A DNA stretch of 64,000 nt, taken from Hermetia illucens (lineage: Eukaryota > Arthropoda > Insecta > Diptera > Stratiomyidae). Location: positions 14,126,388-14,190,387 of the forward strand of contig NC_051855.1 of the NCBI RefSeq assembly GCF_905115235.1, read 5' to 3'. Under the pieces are notes generated by a model. It saw nothing but the letters and a program-made list of their open reading frames with translations. It had not been told where the DNA came from and did no database searches. Both the position numbers and the translations under genes were made by a program. Below, piece after piece: positions 44,901 through 53,190 of this stretch (positions are counted from its first letter, which is position 1; each line of letters starts with the position of its first letter).

Positions 44901-47900
44901 ACTCTGTAGATGGTGGGAAGGTAAGAAGACAAGTAATTGGTTGACAATTTGAAGAACAAGAGACACTCTGTTCCTTGGAGACCAGGTAAGTTATACCTTT
45001 TGTGAAGGATGTTAGATCGACGATAATGATTGCCAATACTGTGCAAGTGCTAGTGAGCCCTTTTAGTCAAAAGTTGTCATCTTATCAACTCCTGGCGCCT
45101 TCCACTGGCCTATTGTTCAAGGGCTACTTCAAGGTCCCGGGAAGTCTGAGTAGGTTAAATTTTTGCAAAGGTCCCATATTTAAAGTGGCATCTCCTGTCG
45201 AATATAGCTTCAACCCAGTTGGAGATCGAGGTGTGAAAATAGCAGCCCATTGACGAAGGACACTTCTAAATTTTGTTGTTGGCAGACATTGATATCGAAG
45301 TCTTCCAGAAATGGTTGATTACCGTATCCGAAGTCCACCAATTCGATATCAATAAAAACTGTCTGGCGTCCTGGCCTACGTCATCCAAACAACGGTGGCT
45401 TGATGCGCTGGATGGGGAATTGAAACTTGGTACTTGGCGGTGACGGCAATCGTTCTTGGGATCGGTGGTGGGAGAACCAGCGAACAGGGCGGTATTGCCA
45501 GATTTCGCCTAGCTTAACGCGCTGTAAAATTACCGCATTGGGGTCCTCACTTTTGAAACAGCCCTCGTATCTATATATATAGCATGGCATTGCCTTCTTT
45601 CCAATTTTAATCGAATGAGCAAAAAGGGAATATTTGACTTTCAAAGCGAACGAACTGAATAATTTTCCTCTTTATAATTTTTGATTTCTTCTAAAACTTT
45701 TATTTATGTATAGTATCATATGTGTCTGACATTTTAACCAATACCTTTAATTCCTTTTCAATATATAAATGTATTGTTAAATATGTTCTCTCCTTAAGTT
45801 GTTTTTCTAATATGAAATTTAATCATATTTCTCTGTAATATCTCTCCAAACTCACCAAAATATCAATAATTCAAAACAAGGAGCTGATAAGAAAGTGAAA
45901 AGTGAAAGCAAACCTATAATAGATGCACCCAGTAAAATAACAGAAGAGGATGCTATAGCAACAGCTGAGATTCTTGCTGATCAAATTCTTAAAGATCTAG
46001 AAGAATCGACAAAAAATGATGATGTTGAACATAGTGAACAAGTTGATAAGGAGCCAAGTAGGATTCCGGTGCCAACGAAAGCCTCAACACCTATCAAAGT
46101 CAAAACTATAAAAAAGCATTCAAAAACGGCTGTAGTAATGGCAACGAACATGGGTAAATCGCAGCATTCTAGGCCAACTGTGGACGATATCGAATGGGGT
46201 CAAACTATTACGCAAGAGCAGTTACTAGCATCGAACACAGACAACGATAGAAAAGGGGAACCTGAAGGCGCTCATGCGATGCTTGATGTAGATGACGAAG
46301 GTATTAATAATAAGGGTATATCGGCTTCAGACGATACTTCTGACTTACTGATGTCTTCATCTTTCGACACTACTACTACCACTTCCGCAACCATAAATAA
46401 CAATGCTAATCTAATCCAAGAAACAACAGTAACCGAGGAGTCGATAGAAAATAAGTTACATCCTACCCAGGAAAATGATATACAGCAACGACAGCAGGGC
46501 ACTCCCGATTTGAATAATCTTCCGAAATTAGCTACTGAATCTATCGTGTCTCAAACTAATGATGGGCATCAAAATCAACAACAACAATCGTCTGCACAAA
46601 TACCAACTAATTCACCAAAATTAACCAGTGAATCAGATTTAAGTGTTATAAGTGATTCACCATTGAATCAACATAAACTCAATAGGGAGCAATACAAAGC
46701 GTCCGAGAAATTAAACAGTTCTCAACAAAAGGTTCTTGGATCATCCAGTGATTCTGATATTGCTTTGCATGAATCGGGAACTGAACTGAGTGAGGATGAA
46801 ACAGGTACTCATAACATCTGAATATTTCTCGTATGTTCCGCCAGCTCCTTTTTTTAAATTTGTTTGAAAGAAATTGATGTTGTTTTCCCCATATCCGTAT
46901 TTTTTTCAAAATTTCAAGGGTTCATTTGATTATAGACTCACACTTATGAACAAAGGTTCAATAACATAACGTACAATTACTACAACTCAGTGTTTCAACG
47001 ATATAATTTGTAGCATGCCCCACCTTTTGTTACTATTTCGTCCTTCCTTCCAAGACTTTGTTGTCTTCAAAATCCCTTTTTTCCTTGTTTAGATCATACA
47101 GATTTAAAGCCTCAAAAAATGAAAGTATCTTTACATACAACAAGCTCCAATATATTATTGCCGCATTAATAATTTATAGCAATATTAATTAATTAATTAA
47201 ATTATTATATATTCCCGATTTAATCCCAGAAAACATGCGTCTACACACTTTATAAATACATTGAAGTTTGACAAATCTTCATTGGAAATTTATAAGCATC
47301 TAATGAACTAAACAATCAAAACATCTAAACTGTATCATTCAAAATTAATAGATATACCATTTGTACTATAAATTTTCGTAATAATTCTCGATTTTTCCTT
47401 TCATATTTAACATTAAATTGTAGAAGCTATCTTCTATCAAAACAACGAACAACCAACGACAGTAACAAGGACACAAGTTGAAGAATTCACCACTGGAGAT
47501 GGAAAGTAAGTATCATATTTTGAGGCAAAAATATCTTTTTTAAACTTCTAACTTTACTTTAAACGCGTATTATTCGAAGCAAAATTTTTTTCATTTTTAT
47601 GTGGTTGAAATTTTTACACATTATTCCACCCATCGGTAATAGGGTAAGATAATAGAGGGCTCACAATAGAGGCAAATATTCAGAAAGAGTAAACTTTTAA
47701 ATTTTTACTTTCCAATTCATACAAATAAGGATGTGCTAGCTACTCACCTTTTTCCAGAGGAAAAGTGGATTCGCTTTCACTTGAACTGCAAAAAAAAAAA
47801 CAAATACAAACGATTAGCAAACTCCTTGATTGAAAATTTTTTTAAGATAATTTAAGGCCCCAATAACCTGAGGCCTAGCGAAAAAGTGAGGATTTTAGTA

Positions 47901-49801
47901 CCATACGTACCGATGGGGGTTCCTCTGGCTGCAAACAACTTGTAGGAGGACGGAGGGAATCCGTCTAATTGGTTAGGCGATTGCGCATATCATGCCGAAA
48001 CCAGGGTTGGCAGTGAATCTCCGTATCAAGCAAAATGGGGATTTTCGGAACCAAAAACGCTTCCGGCAGCGGCTTGCGTTCTCTGAATGGTTGAAGAGCG
48101 AGTGATATCCCGGAGAGGAAACTTGTTAGATCAACAGCACGTGGAAATCTTATAGCATTACCTCCCCTAAAGACGACTGTTTTCTGTTTTCGGAGAAAGT
48201 ATCCCGAAGAGAAACTGCCTAGCCAACAAGGCAAGCTACTACAAAGGACTGTATAGGATAAGGAGGTGAGAATCCCTCCACTTGGCATCAGTATATGAGT
48301 GGCTATTTAGACAGAACTTTTTATTGTGACCTCCGCAAATCAGCGGTCTACAAAACTGAGTACAGGCTATGATATCGTTCGTGACTTTGCACAATGTTGC
48401 CATTCTGCGTATTGGATAGATTAGGCATGCGGGTGTTCAAATCTAACAATGATGGATGTCATGTTGCGCGAATTAAGTTCAGTTGTAGACCGCGACGCAT
48501 GCATCGAAAGGGACTCATCGAGGATCTGGTAAAAGAATCATGCAATCATGCCCACCTTCAGAGTGAATATGTTTTAGAAAAATTGTTGGAGTATGTGTTT
48601 CCGGGCTTCATGGAGGTGGCTGCAGCGCCTACCGAGGTCCTTGTGGCCACAATGGGTGGAACTGCACTTTACAACTGGTGTACCCACCCTTAATTTTGGC
48701 ACAGGCATTAAGAAAACTGCATCCATAGTGAGGGATTGTGAACCTGCATTCAGTAAACCAGTACTGCTGTTTTGCTCACAACGGCCTGATTGATATCCTT
48801 TATTTTTCGTCCCCGTTGCGTTAATGGTGAGTGGTCACATTTAGAAAGGCATGCTCACTACGTGTAACGGCCTACACGGCACGAAAAAATAACAAATAGG
48901 GCATCAGATCTAAATGGGAATTTGCATTCCAGAACATGTGTTCAGTTTGTAAATCATATCGGATTTAGAAGTTTTCGTGAATATATTGAGAGACCCCAGC
49001 TCAAATTCAATGGTTGGGAATTGGGGACGTTTGGACAAGGAATATTAAGGTGTAGAGACGGAAAAGTAGGGCTCGACATTGGATTCTTATGGTACCTCTG
49101 AAGCACCTAATCGAAGGTGTTTGCCAACCGTGTTTTAAATTATAAATAAATGATACTGGGTGAAACATAGGGGGGTGAGGACTCAATATAGCATATTACC
49201 CTATTTTCGAAATTTATTGCACTCAAGGAATATTTTCAATTTTTAGCTATGTATCAATGAAAAACGTGTATCCAGCTCCCCATATTCCCATTTGTTTAAA
49301 AAGGCCAATTCATTAAAAAATACCCGGTTTTGATGTTGGCCCCTAAGTAAAACATTTTTTTCTGCGGAGATGTTTTATTCTTCTTAAAAACTCTCCGCTT
49401 GTTTGGATAGGAAAAATGCCATCTAACTAATTATATTGTGTAATATTTTCAGTGAAGTTGTGAAAACTACAATAACAACGACCGAAATCGTACCAACAAA
49501 ACACGATGAGGGACAGGACCTGCAGGATGTATCGAATCAAATTGGCACTTTGGCAGCCGGTGCTGTAGCATCCGGTGTTGCATTAGCAGCAGGAGCTGCT
49601 TCATCAGCAGCAGGGGCCGCTTCATCAGTAGCAGAAGCTGCTTCATCAGCAGCCACCGATGCAATTGAAACTGCTACAACCTCACTTGATGAATCAATGT
49701 CGCAATGTCTTAAGTCGTTTGGCGCTCCTGATATTGTGCAAGAGAAACCGATCCGACAAATTGTTGATCAATTTTTGCAAGAAGAAAGAAAACATCTTTA
49801 A
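23709..49801 (+). CDS. Ank2: Ankyrin (Ank2 type), 12 coding exons, 2138 aa isoform
   Basis: Ankyrins link membrane proteins to the spectrin skeleton, in flies mainly in neurons, axons and synapses for Ank2. My exons are 23709..23912, 34148..34258, 34902..35198, 35278..37146, 37234..37537, 37634..37727, 40752..40976, 41060..42828, 42938..43126, 45881..46804, 47424..47505 and 49453..49801. They sum to 6417 nt and every junction agrees in phase. Domains: Asn/Gln-rich leader (aa 1-68), about 24 ankyrin repeats (about 72-845), acidic linker, two ZU5 domains and UPA (about 960-1420), death domain (about 1462-1545), a long Ser/Thr/Asp/Glu-rich tail and an Ala-rich C-terminus. The wording closely follows Drosophila Ank2 ([40 protein letters not shown]). 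Intron 1 spans 10.2 kb and is full of transposons. Other isoforms, such as the giant-exon forms known in Drosophila, are not visible here. The weakest junction is the acceptor at 45880. Confidence 0.93.
24640..25700 (+). mobile_element. Ty3/gypsy LTR retrotransposon fossil in Ank2 intron 1 (protease and RT pieces)
   Basis: An aspartic-protease piece, [21 protein letters not shown] (about 24750-24815), contains the DTGA active-site word. Short reverse-transcriptase-like pieces ([14 protein letters not shown] near 25000) follow. It is broken many times, without LTRs, and old. Confidence 0.75.
25701..27590. other. Ank2: Ank2 intron 1, unassigned stretch
   Basis: No recognisable element or exon. 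A patch at 26960-27125 is unusual for its GGGCCC/CCGGGCCC words and repeated GGTGAAAATTAT. Confidence 0.35.
27600..28290 (+). mobile_element. R1-like LINE reverse-transcriptase fragment in Ank2 intron 1
   Basis: Pieces in shifting frames read [29 protein letters not shown], then [38 protein letters not shown] and [10 protein letters not shown], matching RT blocks of R1-clade elements (GLSDHQYGFR..STIDAI, and the AFN block). There are several frameshifts and stops, so it is dead. Confidence 0.7.
28370..28770 (-). mobile_element. LINE reverse-transcriptase fragment, minus strand
   Basis: Read on the minus strand: [15 protein letters not shown] (the K.PG.DG.PAELF block) near 28610-28650, directly followed by [11 protein letters not shown] (the ADD catalytic block) and a [14 protein letters not shown]-like stretch. 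The part between the two RT blocks has been deleted. The clade is unclear. Confidence 0.65.
28771..29890. other. Ank2: Ank2 intron 1, no feature recognised
   Basis: No family can be read here. Short frames only. Confidence 0.35.
29900..30540 (-). mobile_element. R1-like LINE, 3' part of the ORF, minus strand
   Basis: Minus-strand reading gives [21 protein letters not shown], then [35 protein letters not shown], then [18 protein letters not shown], colinear with the C-terminal half of R1-clade proteins (LARMMPN.., AFRTVS..A..VI.GMIPI..LADE, HGE..Y.LTQFLTGHGCYR). At least three frame changes. Its orientation is opposite to the R1-like piece at 27.6 kb, so the two are separate insertions. Confidence 0.75.
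30570..31030 (+). repeat. Dispersed repeat with CTGTCTGTTG-type head
   Basis: Begins around GTGAGTGTCTGTCTGTTGA and contains ACCAAATTTGGTGGAAAGGT. Its right end (about 30925-30972) matches the repeat near 19.3-19.4 kb. No coding potential. Possibly the non-coding end of a LINE. Confidence 0.45.
31031..32980. other. Ank2: Ank2 intron 1, AT-rich stretch
   Basis: No exon or element recognised. Reading frames are short and AT-driven. Confidence 0.4.
32990..33870 (+). mobile_element. Mariner/Tc1-superfamily transposase pseudogene in Ank2 intron 1
   Basis: The N-terminal helix-turn-helix region ([45 protein letters not shown]) is at 32999-33200. [26 protein letters not shown] (first catalytic Asp) is at about 33223-33300, and [14 protein letters not shown] (second Asp) near 33500-33545. 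A decayed third block is followed by [25 protein letters not shown] near 33664-33740. The frame changes at least three times with several stops. TIRs were not found. Confidence 0.8.
34148..34258 (+). CDS. Ank2: Ank2 coding exon 2 (first ankyrin repeat)
   Basis: [20 protein letters not shown] to DINTCNA, between TTACAG and GTGAGT, phase 0 at both ends. FLRAARSGD is the canonical beginning of the ankyrin repeat domain. Confidence 0.92.
34330..34740. repeat. GC-richer insertion in Ank2 intron 2
   Basis: A 92-codon frame (34422-34700) sits in a block distinctly richer in GC than the surrounding intron. It is probably a transposon fragment; the family is not recognised. The words AAAGGAGTTGT and GTAAC at its left edge also occur near 18155-18195. 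Confidence 0.35.
34902..35198 (+). CDS. Ank2: Ank2 coding exon 3 (three ankyrin repeats)
   Basis: Exactly 99 codons, three 33-residue repeats: [39 protein letters not shown]. Phase 0 at both ends, so skipping it would remove three whole repeats without a frameshift. Confidence 0.93.
35278..37146 (+). CDS. Ank2: Ank2 coding exon 4 (about 19 ankyrin repeats)
   Basis: 623 codons of uninterrupted 33-residue repeats with the G.TPLH.AA..GH pattern, from [17 protein letters not shown] to [14 protein letters not shown]. Phase 0 at both ends. It forms most of the membrane-protein-binding solenoid. Confidence 0.97.
37234..37537 (+). CDS. Ank2: Ank2 coding exon 5 (last repeat and acidic linker)
   Basis: [21 protein letters not shown] closes the repeat domain. 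A linker with [23 protein letters not shown] follows, a motif conserved in fly ankyrin. Ends in phase 1 at GTTAGT. Confidence 0.9.
37634..37727 (+). CDS. Ank2: Ank2 coding exon 6 (linker)
   Basis: [20 protein letters not shown] to RQPINV plus two bases, before a GTAAGT donor. Small and poorly conserved, but phase 1 in and phase 2 out match its neighbours. Confidence 0.75.
37728..40751. other. Ank2: Ank2 intron 6
   Basis: About 3 kb, mostly AT-rich. Holds a GAATTTTCC array at 40010-40125 and a GC-richer block at 40140-40540 that I cannot classify. No extra exon could be supported. Confidence 0.5.
40010..40125 (+). repeat. GAATTTTCC degenerate array (copy 2)
   Basis: Repeated GAATTTTCC/GATTTTTCC words separated by AAATT.AATTTC-type spacers, plus-strand orientation. 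Same family as 2330-2420 and 51235-51335. It is immediately followed by GC-richer DNA of unknown type. Confidence 0.65.
40752..40976 (+). CDS. Ank2: Ank2 coding exon 7 (ZU5 start)
   Basis: [20 protein letters not shown] to [12 protein letters not shown] plus two bases, the beginning of the spectrin-binding ZU5 domain. The acceptor is TTTTTTAAG. Confidence 0.9.
41060..42828 (+). CDS. Ank2: Ank2 coding exon 8 (ZU5, UPA, death domain)
   Basis: Continues [20 protein letters not shown], then the second ZU5 ([18 protein letters not shown]), UPA and a death domain ([20 protein letters not shown], near 42340-42590). It ends DNE plus one base before GTAAGT. This is the regulatory heart of the protein. 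Confidence 0.95.
42938..43126 (+). CDS. Ank2: Ank2 coding exon 9 (tail)
   Basis: [20 protein letters not shown] to TTDFSQQE plus one base. Pro/Thr/Gly-rich linker. Splice sites CATAG and GTAAGC agree in phase. Confidence 0.8.
43245..43883 (-). mobile_element. Internally deleted mariner element in Ank2 intron 9
   Basis: 639 bp with inverted ends (AAAGTTGGGCTGAAGGGTTC on the left; ACAGTTGGGATGAAAAGTAC reading inward from the right) and TA on both sides (43243-43244, 43884-43885). On the minus strand it encodes pieces of the N-terminal half of a mariner transposase: [37 protein letters not shown] and [29 protein letters not shown]. Frame shifts and stops are present, and the catalytic half is deleted. 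Confidence 0.85.
44300..45670 (-). mobile_element. R4/Dong-like LINE fragment in Ank2 intron 9
   Basis: On the minus strand, pieces read [11 protein letters not shown], then [43 protein letters not shown] (the GI.QGD.LSPL-type block) and [15 protein letters not shown]. The wording (APG.D....F, LAVEQKG.R) is typical of R4/Dong elements. Many frame changes. The 5' end (right side) includes a 87-codon frame at 45381-45644 that may belong to it. Confidence 0.6.
45881..46804 (+). CDS. Ank2: Ank2 coding exon 10 (acidic Ser/Thr tail)
   Basis: 308 residues, [19 protein letters not shown] to GTELSEDET, rich in Asp, Ser, Thr and Gln and probably disordered. The end (phase 1, GTACTC) fits the next exon. 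The acceptor AAAACAAG lacks a good pyrimidine tract, so the true start may be slightly different. Confidence 0.75.
47424..47505 (+). CDS. Ank2: Ank2 coding exon 11
   Basis: [26 protein letters not shown], between TTGTAG and GTAAGT, phase 1 in and phase 2 out. Confidence 0.78.
47506..49452. other. Ank2: Ank2 intron 11 with an inserted GC-richer block
   Basis: About 47860-48790 is GC-richer and contains frames without recognised motifs (48394-48693 plus, 47965-48288 minus). A dispersed CCTCACTCCCC word lies at 49161-49184. Probably transposon debris. Confidence 0.4.
49453..49801 (+). CDS. Ank2: Ank2 coding exon 12 (Ala-rich C-terminus and stop)
   Basis: [20 protein letters not shown], then a run of alanines and serines encoded by three 24-bp tandem units around GCTTCATCA (about 49590-49650), then [20 protein letters not shown] to EERKHL and TAA. 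An Ala-rich helix is likely. Confidence 0.85.
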
Positions 49802-51210
49802 ATTTAGAAGATCAAAAATCAAAAGAAATATATATTGTAGATGTGCAACAATGTTGAAGATAGAAAGATAGTTTTCTATAACACTTGTGTTGAGGTATCG
49901 AATTTAGTTTGACGTTGGTGTCAAACCGATGGGCAACGAAAGGGAATTCCAATCATCTTATGCCTCTCCCGATTCAAGAAATCAGTGACAAAATAATCGT
50001 AGTTTAAAGTGAAATTTCGAATTCTACTAAATTTATCTTTATTTTCTGCACGGAAGCCTAGCAAAAATGAACGAGGTGGGTAGTTTGCAAGGTGTTTTTT
50101 AAGGGCGCTACTGAATCGAAAGCTCTCATTTTCTTTAACATCTGAAAATATGTAGCGGTACTAAATTTTTTTGCATAGTAGTGGATGTATCTAGACATAA
50201 TGCTTTTTTCCAAACTGACAAAATTAATCGATATTTATTAAAATAAGCGCACTCAGTTCATTTTGCCTTCCTTCAAGCTTGCCTCCTTCATATGGGTTTA
50301 TAGACCACCGTGAATTTAATGATAATTCACGTGACGTGCAGAAGATATTCATAAATAGATTCATAGATATTATGAGCATAATTATGAGAGAAATTGTTAA
50401 AAGCCAGTTTTCCGTCGTTTGACGTCTCGCCATAAGTACTTCACGCGATTTATGCTTCCTCATCATTTTTCATCAATGGGTTAGCTATTAATCGATCGAT
50501 GAGATTTTTCCCAAGAGAAATGTAAAAACTAAACGGCTGTAGTAAAAAAAATCTGCATTGTTTAATAATATCTATATGGGCGCATGTTTAATCTAATATT
50601 TAAATATATACACAAATTTTTTCTTTGCCCAGAAATAATTTCCTTTTCATTCTTAATTGGCGACTTGATATTGTAGTAATGAAGTATCACATTGTTAAAA
50701 GGTCACTCCGTGGAACGCATTCATCACGAATGAATTATTAACGCTGTATGTGCATAGGTTCATATGATTGTTTTTTTTTTTGTATTTTTTACACCTTTGC
50801 GAAATGTTTGAAACGATATTAAGTGAAATTATTATATATATATATATATTACTTCGAAAAGAAAAATCTATATATATTAATGAAATGGTGGTAATCATTT
50901 TTTGAAAAAAAGAGAGCATATATATATACATATATATTTAAAGGTCTATTATTGTATTTGTGGCGAGCATGCCAAAGCACTTCAAAATAAATTGAGAACG
51001 TTTGAATAAGTTGAACACTTTCCTTGTGCTTTATTTTTGTTATTGGCTGTTAAATTATAGTAGATAACGTCTAGGTTAGAAATGCTCCAAGATACTGAAG
51101 AAAGAAGGGGAATTAATTATCAAGATATTATTAGGAAACTACCAAAGCGTTGGTATCTATCCTACTCTCTTCGTCAAATTTTCAGCTAATACTACACTTC
51201 CTGCAAAAAC
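49802..51210. other. Ank2: Ank2 3' UTR and flank
   Basis: AT-rich with TA microsatellites near 50834-50850 and 50920-50937. AATAAA at 50986-50991, in TTCAAAATAAATTGAG, is a plausible polyadenylation signal, but others exist. Confidence 0.45.
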
Positions 51211-51234
51211 CGGGTATAGGTTTTGCAACTCTAA

Positions 51235-51335
51235 TTTAGAATTTTCCCAATCAAATTCCGAATTTTCCAACTAATTTCAGATTTTTCCGAACTAACTTCA
51301 GACTTTTCCAAGTCAGTTTCAGAGTTTTCCATTTG
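51235..51335 (+). repeat. GAATTTTCC degenerate array (copy 3)
   Basis: Five degenerate units, spacer order as in the copies at 2330-2420 (minus) and 40010-40125. Preceded by GGGTATAGGTTTTG, which also precedes the single unit near 1912 (TGTATAGGTTTTG). Lies just upstream of a BEL/Pao gag-like region. Confidence 0.65.
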
Positions 51336-51379
51336 TTAAATAACATAAAATACTAGCGGTAAACTTACCGCTCCCTTGC

Positions 51380-52430
51380 CCCGGCAAATAACATTGAGGT
51401 GACCCCGACGTGATTTCGTTCACATCCATCAAACTATCGAATCACTATCGATGGAACAAAGCTCTCTCTACTCTACTTCAAAAAATCCTCTCTGAAACTG
51501 ACTTTCTTCAACGCACCATTACGCGATTGGAGGAGCTTTGGCAGCCGCTCGATGCCGGCAATGCGAAAATCCATCGGCTCGAAGAGCGCAACCAAACATC
51601 CCCGAAATAATGATCCGAAGTTCGGCGGTTTTTTTTTGAAGTGGCCTAAATTCCACTTGTTTAGTCAAATGGTGCATACCTAAAAACAACTACCAGGATG
51701 AAGCTGAACGCCTCATGCGGCACTTCACAATCTCGATGCTAATTATAAGGCTGCCTGGACTTTGCTTTAGGGTCGTTATAACAACAAGCACCTCCTAACA
51801 ACAGCCTTCCTTAATCGCTCTTATCCTAGCCAACTCTTACAATTGCGACTGCCATTAGTTTAAAAACTCTCCACGACACAACCTAGGAGCCATGTCAACT
51901 AGTGCTTGCCTGGAGGCATTGCTAGCCTTCTTTGGCAGCAGATTCCAGGCTTTAGAGTCAATGCACAATAAAGCCAGGCCCTGGTCACAACAACAACAGA
52001 CACTGGCAGCCTGTTCGTCTACATCCGGCCCAAAAGGAGTCTGCTTCATCTGCCGAGGTCAACACATGATTACCGCAGGCACTAGCAGCAGGAAGCAGTC
52101 CACACAGAGCGACTTAGTTTGGTCAAGCAACGGCAACTGGAGGTACAAACAATGCGCGAAAAAACAACATCAACAACATATCTGTCCAATCCGAGCTGTT
52201 ATCCCTTCTATTTCGCTTCCGATTGCTTAACTCCGTGTTCATTGCCGACATTGAAAAGATGTACACGAAAATTTGGGTCCACGAAGTTGTTCAACCCTTC
52301 CAGATTATTTTGTGGAGAAACGACCCCAGTGAACGCATCCGTGCATATCAGTTGCGAACACTTACTTATGGCATGACATCAGTATCATTTCAGGCTATTC
52401 GATGCCTTGAAAGTCTAAGTGAGGAAGGGG
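51380..52430 (+). mobile_element. BEL/Pao LTR retrotransposon fossil (gag and RT pieces)
   Basis: Gag-like pieces (AERLMRHFTIS, ANYKAAWTLL.GRYNNKHLLTTAFLNR) lie at about 51620-51830. A reverse-transcriptase piece, DIEKMYTKIWVHEVVQPFQI followed by LWRNDPSERIRAYQLRTLTYG, lies at about 52245-52380. Broken several times, with the parts between lost, and old. Confidence 0.8.
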
Positions 52431-52469
52431 CTCGTACTTGTCTGCTCGGTCCTAAGGTCAATACCAACT

Positions 52470-53190
52470 AAAGAAGTTGTCGCAGACGGCGAGACGGAAT
52501 GGACATATTAGAACGATGGGTTGAGTACTTTGATGAACTGCTCAACAACCAAAATATCAGCGAGTTGTAAGTCCCCCCAGTTGAAGACGACGGATAAATG
52601 GTGCCCCTACCAATAATGGAAGAAACATCCCGTGCAATCCATCGGCTTAAAAATCATAAGTCTCCAGGAGCCGATGAAATTACAGCCGAATTGCTAAATA
52701 TGAAGGCGACCAACTACACCAAGCACCTCAACTGATGCTCAAGGTGTGGGAGAGCGAGTCAACGCCTGACGACTGGCAAAGAAGCATTATCTGTCTCATA
52801 CATAAAAAGGGGGATGTCGCGCAGTGCAGCAATTATAGAAGTATCACACCGCTGAGTACCATCTATAAAATATTCTCCGCCATCTTGCTAGGCCGGATAG
52901 CCCCATACGCCCAGAACATTATTGGCCTATACCAAAGAGGCTTCACTCCAGGCAAATCAGCAACAGATCAGATTTTCTCTCTGCGGTAAGCACTATCTTT
53001 TCATAGATTTTAAAGCCGCCTAAGTCGGCATAGCCAGGGAAAAACTGTACACGACCATGAGAGAATTCGGTATTGATAAGACTAAGCTGACCCTGACTAT
53101 CGTGCGAGGCCAAATAAAAACCTAAAAACTTTAACCTGGCCCTGAAGAGAAATTCCCGATGCAGATGTGAGTGCGAGAGGCACCATCCTC
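52470..53190 (+). mobile_element. LINE reverse-transcriptase fragment
   Basis: Reads LERWVEYFDELLN, IHRLKNHKSPGADEITAELL, then LKVWESESTPDDWQRSIICL IHKKGDVAQCSNYRSITPLSTIYKIFSAILLGRI..YQRGFTPGKSATDQIFSLR, followed after a frame change by FIDFKAA and MREFGID. These are the N-terminal RT blocks of a Jockey/I-type LINE. One frameshift lies near 52730, others follow, and the ADD block is absent. Confidence 0.8.

Noticed and set aside
48394-48693. 99-codon frame in ankyrin intron 11 as an alternative ankyrin exon
   Set aside because: Composition differs from the ankyrin tail, no matching splice phase was found, and it lies in a GC-richer block with nearby dispersed repeats.
49467-49664. Leu/Met-rich minus-strand frame
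   Set aside because: A mirror of the Ala/Ser tandem repeat in ankyrin exon 12.
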